DNA from: Bacteroidales bacterium UBA5342
GTDB taxonomy: Bacteria > Bacteroidota > Bacteroidia > Bacteroidales > UBA5342
Reading direction: 5' to 3'
DNA: 64,000 nt
Assembly (NCBI GenBank): GCA_002408065.1
Contig: DHQI01000055.1
Coordinates: forward strand, 36,780-100,779
Of this stretch, positions 17,941 through 27,500 are shown piece after piece (the first letter of the stretch is position 1; each line of letters starts with the position of its first letter). The notes beneath the pieces are model-generated. The model did no database searches. It had not been told where the DNA came from and worked only from the letters and a program-made list of their open reading frames with translations. Made by a program: the position numbers and the translations under genes.

Positions 17941-19731
17941 GTGTCAGACATCATCAAATTACTACCCGATTCCGTTGCCAACCAAATAGCTGCAGGTGAG
18001 GTTATTCAACGCCCGGCATCTGTCATTAAAGAGTTGATGGAAAACGCTATTGATGCCGGCGCTACAGACATAAAAGTAGTGATTAAGGATGCCGGAAGTA
18101 CGCTGATACAAGTTATAGATAATGGCAGCGGCATGTCCGAAATGGATGCCAGAATGGCATTTGAACGTCATGCCACCTCAAAAATTTCCGATTCACAGGA
18201 TTTATTTGAACTCCGGACCAATGGGTTTCGTGGTGAAGCACTAGCCTCTATAGCTGCTGTAGCTCAGGTAGAGCTTAAAACCAAACGCACCGAAGATGAG
18301 CTGGGCACCAAAATCATTATAAATGGCTCCGAACTGGAAACTCAGGAAAGTACCGTTTGTACTGATGGCTCTAATATGATGGTTAAGAATCTTTTTTTTA
18401 ATGTGCCGGCACGCCGCCGTTTTCTGAAAAAGAATGAGTTTACCTTTATCGAGAATGACTTCAAACGCATAGCTCTAACTTACCCTGAAATAGCGATGTC
18501 GCTCACTCACAATGACAGCATAGTACACGCATTGCCGCAAAGTAACCTGCGCATGCGCATCGTTAACCTGATGGGCAAACACATCAACGAGAGATTAGTC
18601 AGCGTGGAAAGTGAAACCTCTCTGGCCAAAATCTCCGGTTTTGTTGGCACCCCTGAATCCGCTAAGAAAAGCCGTGGCGAACAATATTTCTTTGTCAACG
18701 GACGCTTTATGAAACATCCTTATTTCAATCGCTCTGTAGTAGATGCCTACGGACGCCTTTTAGCAGCCGACACTTTTCCCACTTATTTTATCTTTTTTGA
18801 AGTGGACCCCGGCAGCATAGATGTTAACGTGCATCCGCAAAAGGTAGAAATAAAATTTGAAAATGAACGCGCTATCTACCCTATCCTAATGGCTACGGTC
18901 AAAGAAGCAATTGGAAAATTCTCTTTATCTCCGCAGATTGATTTTGATCAGGACGATGCTCCTCCAATACCTATAATAAACTCTAATACAGAGGTCAAAA
19001 TACCTAAAATTCAGTTCAACCCTAATTTTAATCCTTTTAAACAGCAAGATGAGAGCAAGGAAAAACCTCAAAGCTGGGAGAATCCTTATGAAATAGCTCA
19101 AAACACCTCATTCTTAGAACGTGTAGAGGCAGATACTCAACAAAGCATCGAAATAGAAACCCCGGTAGAAAAGGAAATTATAGCAGATAAGACAAGTCAA
19201 TTCTTCAACCGTTTCATTGCTGTTGAAACCGAAAAAGGACTGATGATCATCGACCAAAAACGTGCTCACGAACGTGTTTTATTTGAAGAAATTATGGATA
19301 AGATGAAGCTTCACAAAATGGTTTCACAACAAATGATGTTTCCTCAAACGATGAACTTAGACAGCAGTGCAGCCGGTCGCTTGGATGAGCTCAATGAGCA
19401 GCTTACCAATGCCGGCTTTGATATCAGCAACGAAGCTGATGGTAATTACACCATCAACGCTTTACCTGCAGAAATAGCCGGGATGGACGGCACCTCCATC
19501 ATAGAACAAGTATTAGAAAAAGCCGAAGTCATTGGTTTAGAGACGGAAATCAACAGCATCATTGCCGAGACCTTGGCTTCACAAGGAGCGATAAAAAAAC
19601 ACCAAGAACTATCGAAAGATGAGATGCTAAACATAGTGAACCGTTTACTGAAATGTGAAACACCACGCTACTGCCCTAAAGGCAAAAAGGTGATGTCGAT
19701 GCTGTCTGAAAAAGACCTGTCACATTTATAA
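17941..19731 (+). CDS. mutL: DNA mismatch repair protein MutL
   Basis: The 596-residue protein has GHKL ATPase motifs ELMENAIDAGATD (residues 31-43), DNGSGM (60-65) and TNGFRGEALAS near 92-102. A disordered linker (about 340-415) precedes the C-terminal dimerisation domain. The start is GTG; MSDIIKLLPDSVANQIAAGEV is the family N-terminus. The nuclease metal motifs are degenerate: DQHA(x)2E appears as DQKRAHE and the CPHGRP element as CPKGKK. It directs strand-specific repair with MutS. The genes for two rhomboid proteases and an EEP protein follow on the same strand. Confidence 0.96.
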   Translation: MSDIIKLLPDSVANQIAAGEVIQRPASVIKELMENAIDAGATDIKVVIKDAGSTLIQVIDNGSGMSEMDARMAFERHATSKISDSQDLFELRTNGFRGEALASIAAVAQVELKTKRTEDELGTKIIINGSELETQESTVCTDGSNMMVKNLFFNVPARRRFLKKNEFTFIENDFKRIALTYPEIAMSLTHNDSIVHALPQSNLRMRIVNLMGKHINERLVSVESETSLAKISGFVGTPESAKKSRGEQYFFVNGRFMKHPYFNRSVVDAYGRLLAADTFPTYFIFFEVDPGSIDVNVHPQKVEIKFENERAIYPILMATVKEAIGKFSLSPQIDFDQDDAPPIPIINSNTEVKIPKIQFNPNFNPFKQQDESKEKPQSWENPYEIAQNTSFLERVEADTQQSIEIETPVEKEIIADKTSQFFNRFIAVETEKGLMIIDQKRAHERVLFEEIMDKMKLHKMVSQQMMFPQTMNLDSSAAGRLDELNEQLTNAGFDISNEADGNYTINALPAEIAGMDGTSIIEQVLEKAEVIGLETEINSIIAETLASQGAIKKHQELSKDEMLNIVNRLLKCETPRYCPKGKKVMSMLSEKDLSHL

Positions 19732-20052
19732 TACCGGTAATATGCAACAATCTATTAAAGCAAAATCTATAGCGTTTAATGAGTAAATTCTTATATATAA
19801 TTCAATCACAAAGGCTACAGCAATTCATCAGATGAGGCTCCCCCGGTATCTATTAACAGTTATAAGCTGACACATTTTATCAATGGTGAAAAAATATATG
19901 TGTTGACGTTTTAACCGAGCAACGATGGCCCAAATTATAACTATTAGAAGAGCATTCTCCTTCTAATAAAACAACGAATCAAAAGCCTAAAAAAAATGAC
20001 ATCATCTTCAAAAATTGAAGAATTAACAAATAATAATTAGAACATAACAATC
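19732..20052. other. 321-bp gap between mutL and the first rhomboid gene
   Basis: No coding frame is convincing. The only structure I see is a hairpin with 9-bp arms, TATTAGAAG and CTTCTAATA (19942-19968), with no T-run. No TAnnTTTG promoter is seen on the plus strand. Confidence 0.4.
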
Positions 20053-20775
20053 ATGCTAAATAATTTGCCTCCGGCATTAAAAAATCTTCTTATCATCAAT
20101 GTTTTGGTCTTCTTTGCTGCTGCTTTGTTGCAATCTACCGGCATGGATGCTAACGGTATGTTTGGTCTGCACTATTTTCAGGCTGAAAAATTCCGTTTTT
20201 ACCAGCTCATCAGTTATATGTTTCTTCATGCTAATTTTCAGCACCTTTTCTTTAATATGTTCGGACTGTTTATGTTTGGACGTGTGCTGGAGCAAGTCTG
20301 GGGTTCGCAACGCTTTCTCATCTTTTATTTTGCTACCGGAATAGGGGCTGCACTAGTACAGGAATTGGTCCAATTTGTAGAGCTAAGACCTGCCATAGCA
20401 GAGATTAATGGCCTTATAAATAATATGCCTGCTACAGGAGTTGACGTTGGAGAGCGTATTATTACCAGCCGCGACGAGCTGCTTCAATTAAAAACGGATA
20501 TGCTCAACCGCTTTGTAACCATTGGCGCCTCCGGAGCTGTTTATGGCGTTTTGCTGGCTTTTGGCATGCTATTCCCTAACACTGAGATGTTCATCATGTT
20601 TATACCGATACCTATCAAAGCTAAATATATGGTGATCGGCTACGGTCTCTTAGAACTTTTCTCCGGCATAGCTGGCACTGGTAGTGGTGTAGCTCACTTT
20701 GCACACCTGGGCGGTATGATTTTCGGTTTCTTTCTTATCCGCTATTGGCGTAAACACACCAACAATTTTTATTAA
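20053..20775 (+). CDS. Rhomboid-family intramembrane serine protease
   Basis: This 240-residue, six-span protein has the rhomboid catalytic dyad: Ser160 in GASGAVYG and His218 in HFAHLGG. The helix-2 motif HANFQHLFFNM (residues 59-69) and the GRVLEQVWG loop also fit. An additional 40-45-residue hydrophilic segment (about 106-150) sits between spans before the catalytic Ser helix, longer than in typical bacterial rhomboids. It cleaves membrane-protein substrates within the bilayer; the substrate is unknown. A second, diverged rhomboid gene follows 44 bp downstream. Confidence 0.92.
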   Translation: MLNNLPPALKNLLIINVLVFFAAALLQSTGMDANGMFGLHYFQAEKFRFYQLISYMFLHANFQHLFFNMFGLFMFGRVLEQVWGSQRFLIFYFATGIGAALVQELVQFVELRPAIAEINGLINNMPATGVDVGERIITSRDELLQLKTDMLNRFVTIGASGAVYGVLLAFGMLFPNTEMFIMFIPIPIKAKYMVIGYGLLELFSGIAGTGSGVAHFAHLGGMIFGFFLIRYWRKHTNNFY

Positions 20776-20819
20776 ACCATCACACTTAGAATTAACTATT
20801 TATAACTTACTCTTTGAAC

Positions 20820-21719
20820 ATGTCATTCTGGGACGATATAAAACGTAACTTCAACTTAGGCAACATCACTACCAAGCTCATTTATATAAATCTGGGCGCC
20901 TTTGTCTTATACAAACTCTTACAGGTTGTATTTACCATAAGCGGAGCTGACACTATGGCTTTGAGTCAGTGGTTGGCCGTACCGGCACAATTACCACAAC
21001 TCGTGATAAAACCGTGGACAATAATCAGCTATCAATTTTTACACTGGGACTTTATGCATCTGCTTTTCAATATGCTATGGCTTTATTGGTTTGGCCCTCT
21101 GTTTTTAAGCTATTTTAGCCAACGACAAATCCTGAGTGTTTATTTTTGGGGAGGATTATGGGGCGCCATATTCTACCTTTTATCATTCAATTTTATTCCA
21201 TATTACCAAGACAGCAACAGCATTGGTTTAATGCTTGGTGCGTCAGCTTCTATCTTAGCCATCGTAGTGGCTGCTGCTACGGCTATGCCAAACCGCGAGA
21301 TACAGTTAATGCTTATTGGTAGGGTAAAATTGAAGTATTTGGCTATTGGTACCGTAGTCATTGACCTACTGAGTATCACCTCTGCCACGAATGCCGGCGG
21401 CCATATATCACACCTTGGTGGTGCCTTTGCTGGCTATTGGTTTACTACAGAATACCTAAAAAATAACCGTGACATTAGTCTATGGATTGCTAAGATGGTT
21501 GATTTCTTTGCCACCTATTCTTTCAAACGCCGACCTAAGATGAAAGTCCGCCATACCGGCTCTAGAAAGGCCACTGACCGACGTGCTGATATGGATTATA
21601 ACAAACGAAAAAAAGAAGAACAAGTTAACGTCGATAAAATACTGGAGAAAATAAAGCAATCAGGCTATGAAAGTCTAAGTAAAAAAGAAAAGGAGGAACT
21701 TTTCAAAGCCAGTAAATAA
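20820..21719 (+). CDS. Second rhomboid-family protease with basic C-terminal tail
   Basis: The frame opens at a TTG (20814), but the ATG at 20820 is the plausible start, giving 299 residues (MSFWDDIK). Catalytic Ser lies in GASAS (about residue 142) and His in GGHISHLGG (about 198). After the last span, a basic segment (about 225-260) leads to a short helical domain resembling the tail VDKILEKIKQSGYESLSKKE seen on Bacteroidota rhomboids. The GASAS form in place of GASG is a small departure, but the dyad is intact. It probably works with the upstream paralogue; the substrate is unknown. Confidence 0.9.
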   Translation: MSFWDDIKRNFNLGNITTKLIYINLGAFVLYKLLQVVFTISGADTMALSQWLAVPAQLPQLVIKPWTIISYQFLHWDFMHLLFNMLWLYWFGPLFLSYFSQRQILSVYFWGGLWGAIFYLLSFNFIPYYQDSNSIGLMLGASASILAIVVAAATAMPNREIQLMLIGRVKLKYLAIGTVVIDLLSITSATNAGGHISHLGGAFAGYWFTTEYLKNNRDISLWIAKMVDFFATYSFKRRPKMKVRHTGSRKATDRRADMDYNKRKKEEQVNVDKILEKIKQSGYESLSKKEKEELFKASK

Positions 21720-21780
21720 GTCTTTATTACGCCTTCTAAAATCCAAAGCTCTAATACACCACTAGCGAATAGCCATCTGA

Positions 21781-22866
21781 ATGAAGAAAATTGTTAAATA
21801 TATTGTTCTGTTTTTTAACCTTCTGGCTGTATTGGTGCTATTAAGTGCTTGCTTGGCACCGCTCATTAGTCCTGAAAAAATGCCATTTCTTGCATTCTGG
21901 GGCTTAGTGATGCCTTACTCTATCATTCTCAATGTGTTGTTTATCGTATTTTGGGTATTAAAGGCACGTTTCTATTTTTCCATTTCATTAATAGCTATGC
22001 TAATCGCATGGCCTACAACACGAACGTCTTTTCCTTATCATCGTAGCGACAAAACCGAGCTACAAGAAGGCTTCAAGGTGATGAGTTACAATGTGCGGGT
22101 GTTTGATCGCTACAACTGGAGCAAGGATAAAAATAACGTCAGCGATATGATACGCTTTATCAAGAAGCAGAATGTCGACGTACTATGCCTGCAAGAGTTT
22201 GGTGTGGCCACCTCCCCGGGTAGTGGTGTCACCGAAACTTTTATCCTGAATTCGTTCAAAGAATTCCCATATCATTATATTCATTACAACCCAAATTCAC
22301 GAACCAAACGTTACCGGCAGGGGCTGGCAATTTTTTCGCGATACCCTATCAGTAACCGAGGACTGGAGGGTGACATCAGTCTGCAAAAAGGATGCAGCAT
22401 TTTCGCAGACATTAAGGTAAAAAACGATTATTTTAGGATCATCAATTCACACTTTGAATCCATTCATTTTAACAATAAATATGACATCATAGAAGGCATT
22501 GACAGCGACAATTACAAAACACGCATCAAAGGGGCTATAAGATCCATTAACCGTGCAGCTATACAACATAGCAAAAGCACTGAGCTCATCACCAATATTG
22601 CCCACCATTCGCCACACCCGGTAGTGCTATGCGCTGATATGAATAACACACCAGTCTCCTACAGTTATCATAAGTTATCAAAAGAACTAAAAGATGCCTA
22701 TTTACATCAAAACACCGGATTTGGGACCACATATAATGGTACATATCCTTTCCTTCGTATTGATTTTATCTTTCACTCAGAGAGCCTGCCTTTCACAAAA
22801 TATGAACGCAAAAAAGTAAACTATTCTGATCATTTTCCGGTGATGGCCGTGTTCGCTTTGGAGTAA
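21781..22866 (+). CDS. Membrane-anchored endonuclease/exonuclease/phosphatase-fold protein
   Basis: At 361 residues it has three N-terminal membrane spans (about residues 5-80) followed by a periplasmic EEP domain. EEP landmarks are SYNVRVFD (about 101-108), the metal-binding Glu in DVLCLQEFG (133-141), ADMNNTP (about 287-293) and the C-terminal SDHFPVMA (about 349-356). Enzymes of this fold hydrolyse phosphoesters such as nucleic acids, phosphoinositides or sphingomyelin; the substrate here is unknown. It ends the plus-strand run from ftsK. A weak AAGGG/CCCTT hairpin after it lacks a T-run. Confidence 0.85.
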   Translation: MKKIVKYIVLFFNLLAVLVLLSACLAPLISPEKMPFLAFWGLVMPYSIILNVLFIVFWVLKARFYFSISLIAMLIAWPTTRTSFPYHRSDKTELQEGFKVMSYNVRVFDRYNWSKDKNNVSDMIRFIKKQNVDVLCLQEFGVATSPGSGVTETFILNSFKEFPYHYIHYNPNSRTKRYRQGLAIFSRYPISNRGLEGDISLQKGCSIFADIKVKNDYFRIINSHFESIHFNNKYDIIEGIDSDNYKTRIKGAIRSINRAAIQHSKSTELITNIAHHSPHPVVLCADMNNTPVSYSYHKLSKELKDAYLHQNTGFGTTYNGTYPFLRIDFIFHSESLPFTKYERKKVNYSDHFPVMAVFALE

Positions 22867-22962
22867 TACTATAAAATAAGGGCAAATCAAAAAAAAATCG
22901 ATTCACCCTTAAAGACAGCCATATCTACGACTTATCCGTTCGCTGATATTAAACTGTCACTC

Positions 22963-23373
22963 TCAATTTCTTGTTTTTTGCCCTTGACGTTGCCCCTGTC
23001 CTTGACGTTGTTGCATCTGAGAATCGCGATTCTTAATATACTCTTCAAATTTCGGGTATTGCTCTTTAGTCAATACCGCTTTTACATCAACATCAAATTG
23101 ATTACGCAATTTATACATTCCTTCGCGCATAGCCTGACGGTCACCACCTTGCTGCATCCCTGAGCGCAGCTCCTTGGCTTCTTTAGCAAAATCAGCTTGC
23201 AATTCCTTAACGGCGGTAATTTGATTTTCATCTAAATCCAGGGCTTTTGTAAGGTTTTTTAACTCCTGCGCTTGACGCTCTTCCATCGACATACGTTGTC
23301 CACCACCAGGCCCTTGAGCCCATATTGCATTTAATCCTAAAAATAACACGAGAATTGTTCCTAACTTTTTCAT
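22963..23373 (-). CDS. Small periplasmic Spy/CpxP-like helical protein
   Basis: Residues 1-20 form a signal peptide ending in AIWAQ. The mature 116 residues are helical and charged, with LTKALDLDENQITAVKELQ and a second LTKEQYPKFEEY repeat-like element, ending in a Gln/Arg-Gly-rich tail. The LxLxxxQ and LTxEQ pair is typical of Spy/CpxP-type (LTXXQ) proteins. An open frame extends to 23436, but Met at 23373 directly precedes the signal peptide. It is divergent from an ECF sigma-factor gene, so it may be an envelope-stress target of that sigma; this is inferred from position only. Confidence 0.75.
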   Translation of the reverse strand: MKKLGTILVLFLGLNAIWAQGPGGGQRMSMEERQAQELKNLTKALDLDENQITAVKELQADFAKEAKELRSGMQQGGDRQAMREGMYKLRNQFDVDVKAVLTKEQYPKFEEYIKNRDSQMQQRQGQGQRQGQKTRN

Positions 23374-23509
23374 TGTAGTGTGTTTTAAATTTATAAATTG
23401 GGTAAAAAGATTGTCTGAAAAACAATGTTCTCCCATTAGACAACAATAAATTCTTTTTTATTCCGTTTTATAACTATTTTCTGGAAGTCAGCTATTTGCA
23501 TTTTGGCAT

Positions 23510-23517
23510 TACTTTTG
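23510..23517 (+). promoter_or_regulatory. Candidate -7 box for the ECF sigma gene
   Basis: TACTTTTG matches TAnnTTTG, 85 bp before the ATG at 23602 and 37 bp before the GTG at 23554. No TTG occurs at the standard spacing. Confidence 0.35.
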
Positions 23518-23601
23518 CTTGATTTTACTTTTATATCTTTAAATTAAAAACTTGTGTCTATGATAAAACACCGACTCTTAATAATTTCTAACACTAACAG
23601 T

Positions 23602-24183
23602 ATGGAACGGTTAAAACATAAATCTGACGAACAACTGTTGAAGAATTTTATGAGCGGTTCGCAAGAATCTCTTGACGTGCTGATAAAGCGTCATAAGGGA
23701 ACTGTGCAGGCATATATATTCAAAACAACAAAGAATAAAGAAATTACAGAAGACATCTTTCAGGATACTTTTATCAAAGTAATGCACAACCTTAAGACCA
23801 AGCGCTACCGCGAAAATGGCAAGTTTCTGCCCTGGGTAATACGTATTTCGCACAACCTGATTATAGATCATTACCGTGGCAAGAAAAAGGCACACATATC
23901 TAACGATGACTATGATTATGACATCTTAGCAAGTGAAGCGCTTAATGAGGATTCACAAGAAGAGCATTTAGTCGATGAACAAACAAAAGAGGATCTGGAA
24001 AAGATTATCAAACAGTTACCCAAAGAACAGGGTGAAATCGTGATAATGCGTTATTTCTGGGGCTTAAGTTTTAAAGAAATTGCTGAACATACCGACGTGA
24101 GCATCAACACCTCACTGGGGCGTATGCGCTATGCACTTATTAACCTTAGGAAGAAATTTAATACTGCTCAGGTACGATATTAA
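23602..24183 (+). CDS. ECF-type RNA polymerase sigma factor
   Basis: It has region 2 with EDIFQDTFIKVMHNL and the downstream WVIRISHNLIIDHYR. Region 4 has the helix-turn-helix LSFKEIAEHTDVSINTSLGR. The frame is open back to a GTG at 23554, but the ATG at 23602 (MERLKHKSDEQLL) matches the usual N-terminus of this family and gives 193 residues. It recruits core RNA polymerase to a specific promoter set. No anti-sigma gene is adjacent: downstream lies a terminator and then the PUL, upstream a divergent Spy-like gene. Confidence 0.9.
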   Translation: MERLKHKSDEQLLKNFMSGSQESLDVLIKRHKGTVQAYIFKTTKNKEITEDIFQDTFIKVMHNLKTKRYRENGKFLPWVIRISHNLIIDHYRGKKKAHISNDDYDYDILASEALNEDSQEEHLVDEQTKEDLEKIIKQLPKEQGEIVIMRYFWGLSFKEIAEHTDVSINTSLGRMRYALINLRKKFNTAQVRY

Positions 24184-24579
24184 TAATCTGTTCTTTACAA
24201 TAGAAAGCGGGCTCTTTGGGGGGGCTCGCTTTTTTGCACCCTATCAACAATATTATCATTGAGTTTTCACTTCTGTCACCTGCTTATAAGCATAATATTT
24301 TACCTTAAATTTCACATTACACTTTAACGAAACACTTTCATCATCCCTCCAAACTATAATTTATCCTTATCATACTCACCTCCATTTACAATAGTACCCA
24401 TAGCAAATACTTCAAGCAAGATCTCATTATTACAATAAAAAGCCTTAGTGAACCAAACTCTTTCATCCTATCGAAAACTAATGCCCTGACACTTCCATTG
24501 TCAATGGATTACTCCCAAGGAATTTATCGAGATAAATATTTACAACAAAAACTATTACATATACAAAGGCAAAAGTAGC
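24184..24579. other. 396-bp gap between the sigma gene and the PUL
   Basis: Beyond the terminator at 24204-24235 I see no coding frame or clear structure. The sequence is AT-rich and includes the 3' untranslated side of the converging 1448-aa gene. Confidence 0.4.
24204..24235 (+). terminator. Terminator after the ECF sigma gene
   Basis: AAAGCGGGCTC pairs, with G-U wobbles, with a GGGGCTCGCTTT arm followed by a T-run ending at 24235. It lies about 20 bp after the sigma stop. Confidence 0.75.
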
Positions 24580-27500
24580 TTATTTCACCATAAAAGTCTT
24601 TGAAAATGATCGATTCTCTGTTTCTGCAACCAAAATATAAACCCCTTTTTCCAGTCTACTAGTAGCTATTGAATTCTGTTGCTTTTCAAGTTTCATATAC
24701 ACGCCTTTCATATCCACAACAGAAAGCCTTTTCACATTCTTTGGAGAAAGGATTAGTAACTCTTCAGGTGTCTGCTTAATCTTTAAATCACTCTCTTTAT
24801 TAGCTGTCACTATCAAATTACTTAACTCAGCACCTACATCAGAAACAATACAAGGATGTACCGTTGTACTTTGAGCTTCTTTACTGGGAAAAGTCAAAGT
24901 AGCCAATTCGTTACCATCAAGAAAACCGACAGAAAAACTAAGCATGCCGGCTCCTGTATAGTTTTTTATAAAATCTGTAATATCGAAATAATAGTAAGCT
25001 CCGGAAGGAGATATTTCACTGATCCCAATGGTATCTATATACTCAGATGATATAAGTTCGGGTTTTGTGTTCCAAGTCACTCCAGCTTCGTCCCAGGAAG
25101 AATTAACTTCACGAAGTCCTATCATTACCGGACAAGCACTTGCCGCTGTAAAGTGAAGCCCCAGTAGGTATTTACTCCCTGTTCTTTCTAGTTCAGAAAC
25201 ATCAAATTTCAGTATTATCTCACGCTGACTTTTTCCCTTTCCTCTTAATTTTAGTTCATCATCACTGCCATAGTTATTATCGGCACCTAGCTGATAAACA
25301 TAAGCATCCTGAATAGCATAAAAACCTTTATTAAAGTCAAATTCATCAATAACGTTCACTTTTGCTTCCGAAGTAACAATATTTGCAGTATCGCCAGCAG
25401 CATCCACAACAGCTACTAACTTATAGCTTGTGGTCTGTAATGGTGCTACCAAATCAACAAAACTATTAGCACTTACAGTCCTCTCATATTCATCATTTCC
25501 ATCCGAATGTCTCAGATACCATGGAGCTTCACCATCCGTTTCGTAAACAATCTCGGCTTCTTGACCTTGTTTTATAGACGTCCACCCTGAAACTGTGGCA
25601 GAAACAGTATAAGGTGTTCTCTCAAAAACAAACTCATCATTAGTCCCATCATTATTGGTCACCTTTAAACGTACTTGGTTTACCGAACGTGGCACCCATT
25701 CACTATATTCAAACGGATAATTGGTGTCAGTCATTTCATCTTGCAACTCGCCATCAAACCATACTTTAAAACGAACTGATGTATAATTACCTTTCTCTGC
25801 ATCAGAAAAAGCAAAAAAGCGGGTATACTCATTAGAAAAACCGATAATCATTGCACGGGTCTGAGCAGCCGTTGAAATTTCAAGTGCCTGCTGCCATTTA
25901 TTTTTGTAGGACTGGTAACCAATGACATCCTGAAATTGAACCTGGGGCTCTACCCCACCAATAACTACTGTAGTAATTCCATTCGCTGATACTTTTACAT
26001 CAAAACTATTCCCACTTAAACTCAATGTACCGCTATCTGTATTATCTTCTCTTACAGACGCTTTTTTTCCAATTATATCAACACGTCCGGCATCAATAGT
26101 AATAGTGGCATTAGCAGTAGTTGCACTCTGGTTCGTAAAAGCCAGATACATCTTACCATTACCACGAGCTGCAATATAATTTAACTCCTTATTACTACTA
26201 GTAACCAAACCACTAGGCATCCACAAGGTAACATTATCATCCCCATAAAAATGACCATTCTTAAAATACAAATTATTATATATATAAGCCGTATTTTCGA
26301 TAAAATGGCTTGGAAAATCAATAGCACCACCAGATCGTGCATATACATCACTCACTAAGTAGTCGAATGTTAACGCTATCATCGGCCATACGTGGCTGTA
26401 ATGCATTGAGGTTGTTGTTAGTAAATCATCAATACTTCTATGGCAAAAATCGTCTTTTTCGTAAACTGTAGTTCTATCGGTGTTCATATGGTACCCTGGA
26501 AAGCTGCGCCAACGACCAATCATAGCTGCCTTGGCAATATCCATCAGAAACTGATCACCAGTCAGTGCTCCTATGCGCATAAAATATGGGGCGTGGTTTG
26601 CCATAAAGATTCCACGGTGCTTACTGGTGCTTGTTCCTCCCGCTTCACATAACAAACCGGCAGCAGACAGGCGCCAAGCTGGTGCATATTCTTCGGAAAT
26701 ATTAATTGGTATCCCACCTCTGTAGTTAGGTGCTTTATTTCCTTTATTGCAAAGAATATTCACATCTGGAACAGCCGGAGCCAACCAAATGTGGTAAGCA
26801 TAAGAACGTGCTGCTTTTTGAGATGCTACTAAATGACGCTCCAGCCCGGTACGCTTATAGCTTTCAAACATTTCCCAGAATTTCGGAGCTAAGCTTGACC
26901 AAAAACTAGATTTAGAATGATCAATATAATTAAAGCCTGTTTGTTTCGTATTTATTCTATCCGAAATATATTTATCCGCACCACTCTGAATACAAGAAAG
27001 ATAAGAATCATCCTGCTCACCATCATAAAAGGCTATAGATTCACGCCACTTGGTCTCTAAAGCTAAATTTGATGCATTGATTACTTGTGACTCTGCTAAA
27101 GTTTTAAATAGATCTGAATTTTGTTTTCCCTGAGCATAGAAAGACATCAACTCGGTTGTTTTGCTGCAAGGGTCACCTAATGAGTTATAAGCTTTTTGTC
27201 CTGTACCTGTGGTGTAGTCCTCTGCATAATTAAAACTTTCTCGCGAAAGCATAAACTCTGTAACAGGCACAGCCCGATCTTCAAAAATAATAGAATCATC
27301 CAACAAAAAAGCCATATCCAAAATCGGAATTGATGAAGTATTCTTTACCGAATTGGGGATATCCGTTTCGTAAGAATATCCTTTCATACTTTCTTTATAT
27401 TCACCATATGGCCCCATAGCAAACTTTACCATATTCTCTAGTGCTGTATTTAATGACCCTAATGCATTATGGCGGTAATTGCCAAAACCATAGAGCCTAC

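Noticed and set aside
22877..22912. AAGGG/CCCTT hairpin as terminator of the EEP gene
   Set aside because: Arms are short and interrupted, and no T-run follows on the plus strand.
24184..24579. Small gene or RNA in the gap after the sigma factor
   Set aside because: No start-stop frame with sensible composition and no stem apart from the terminator.
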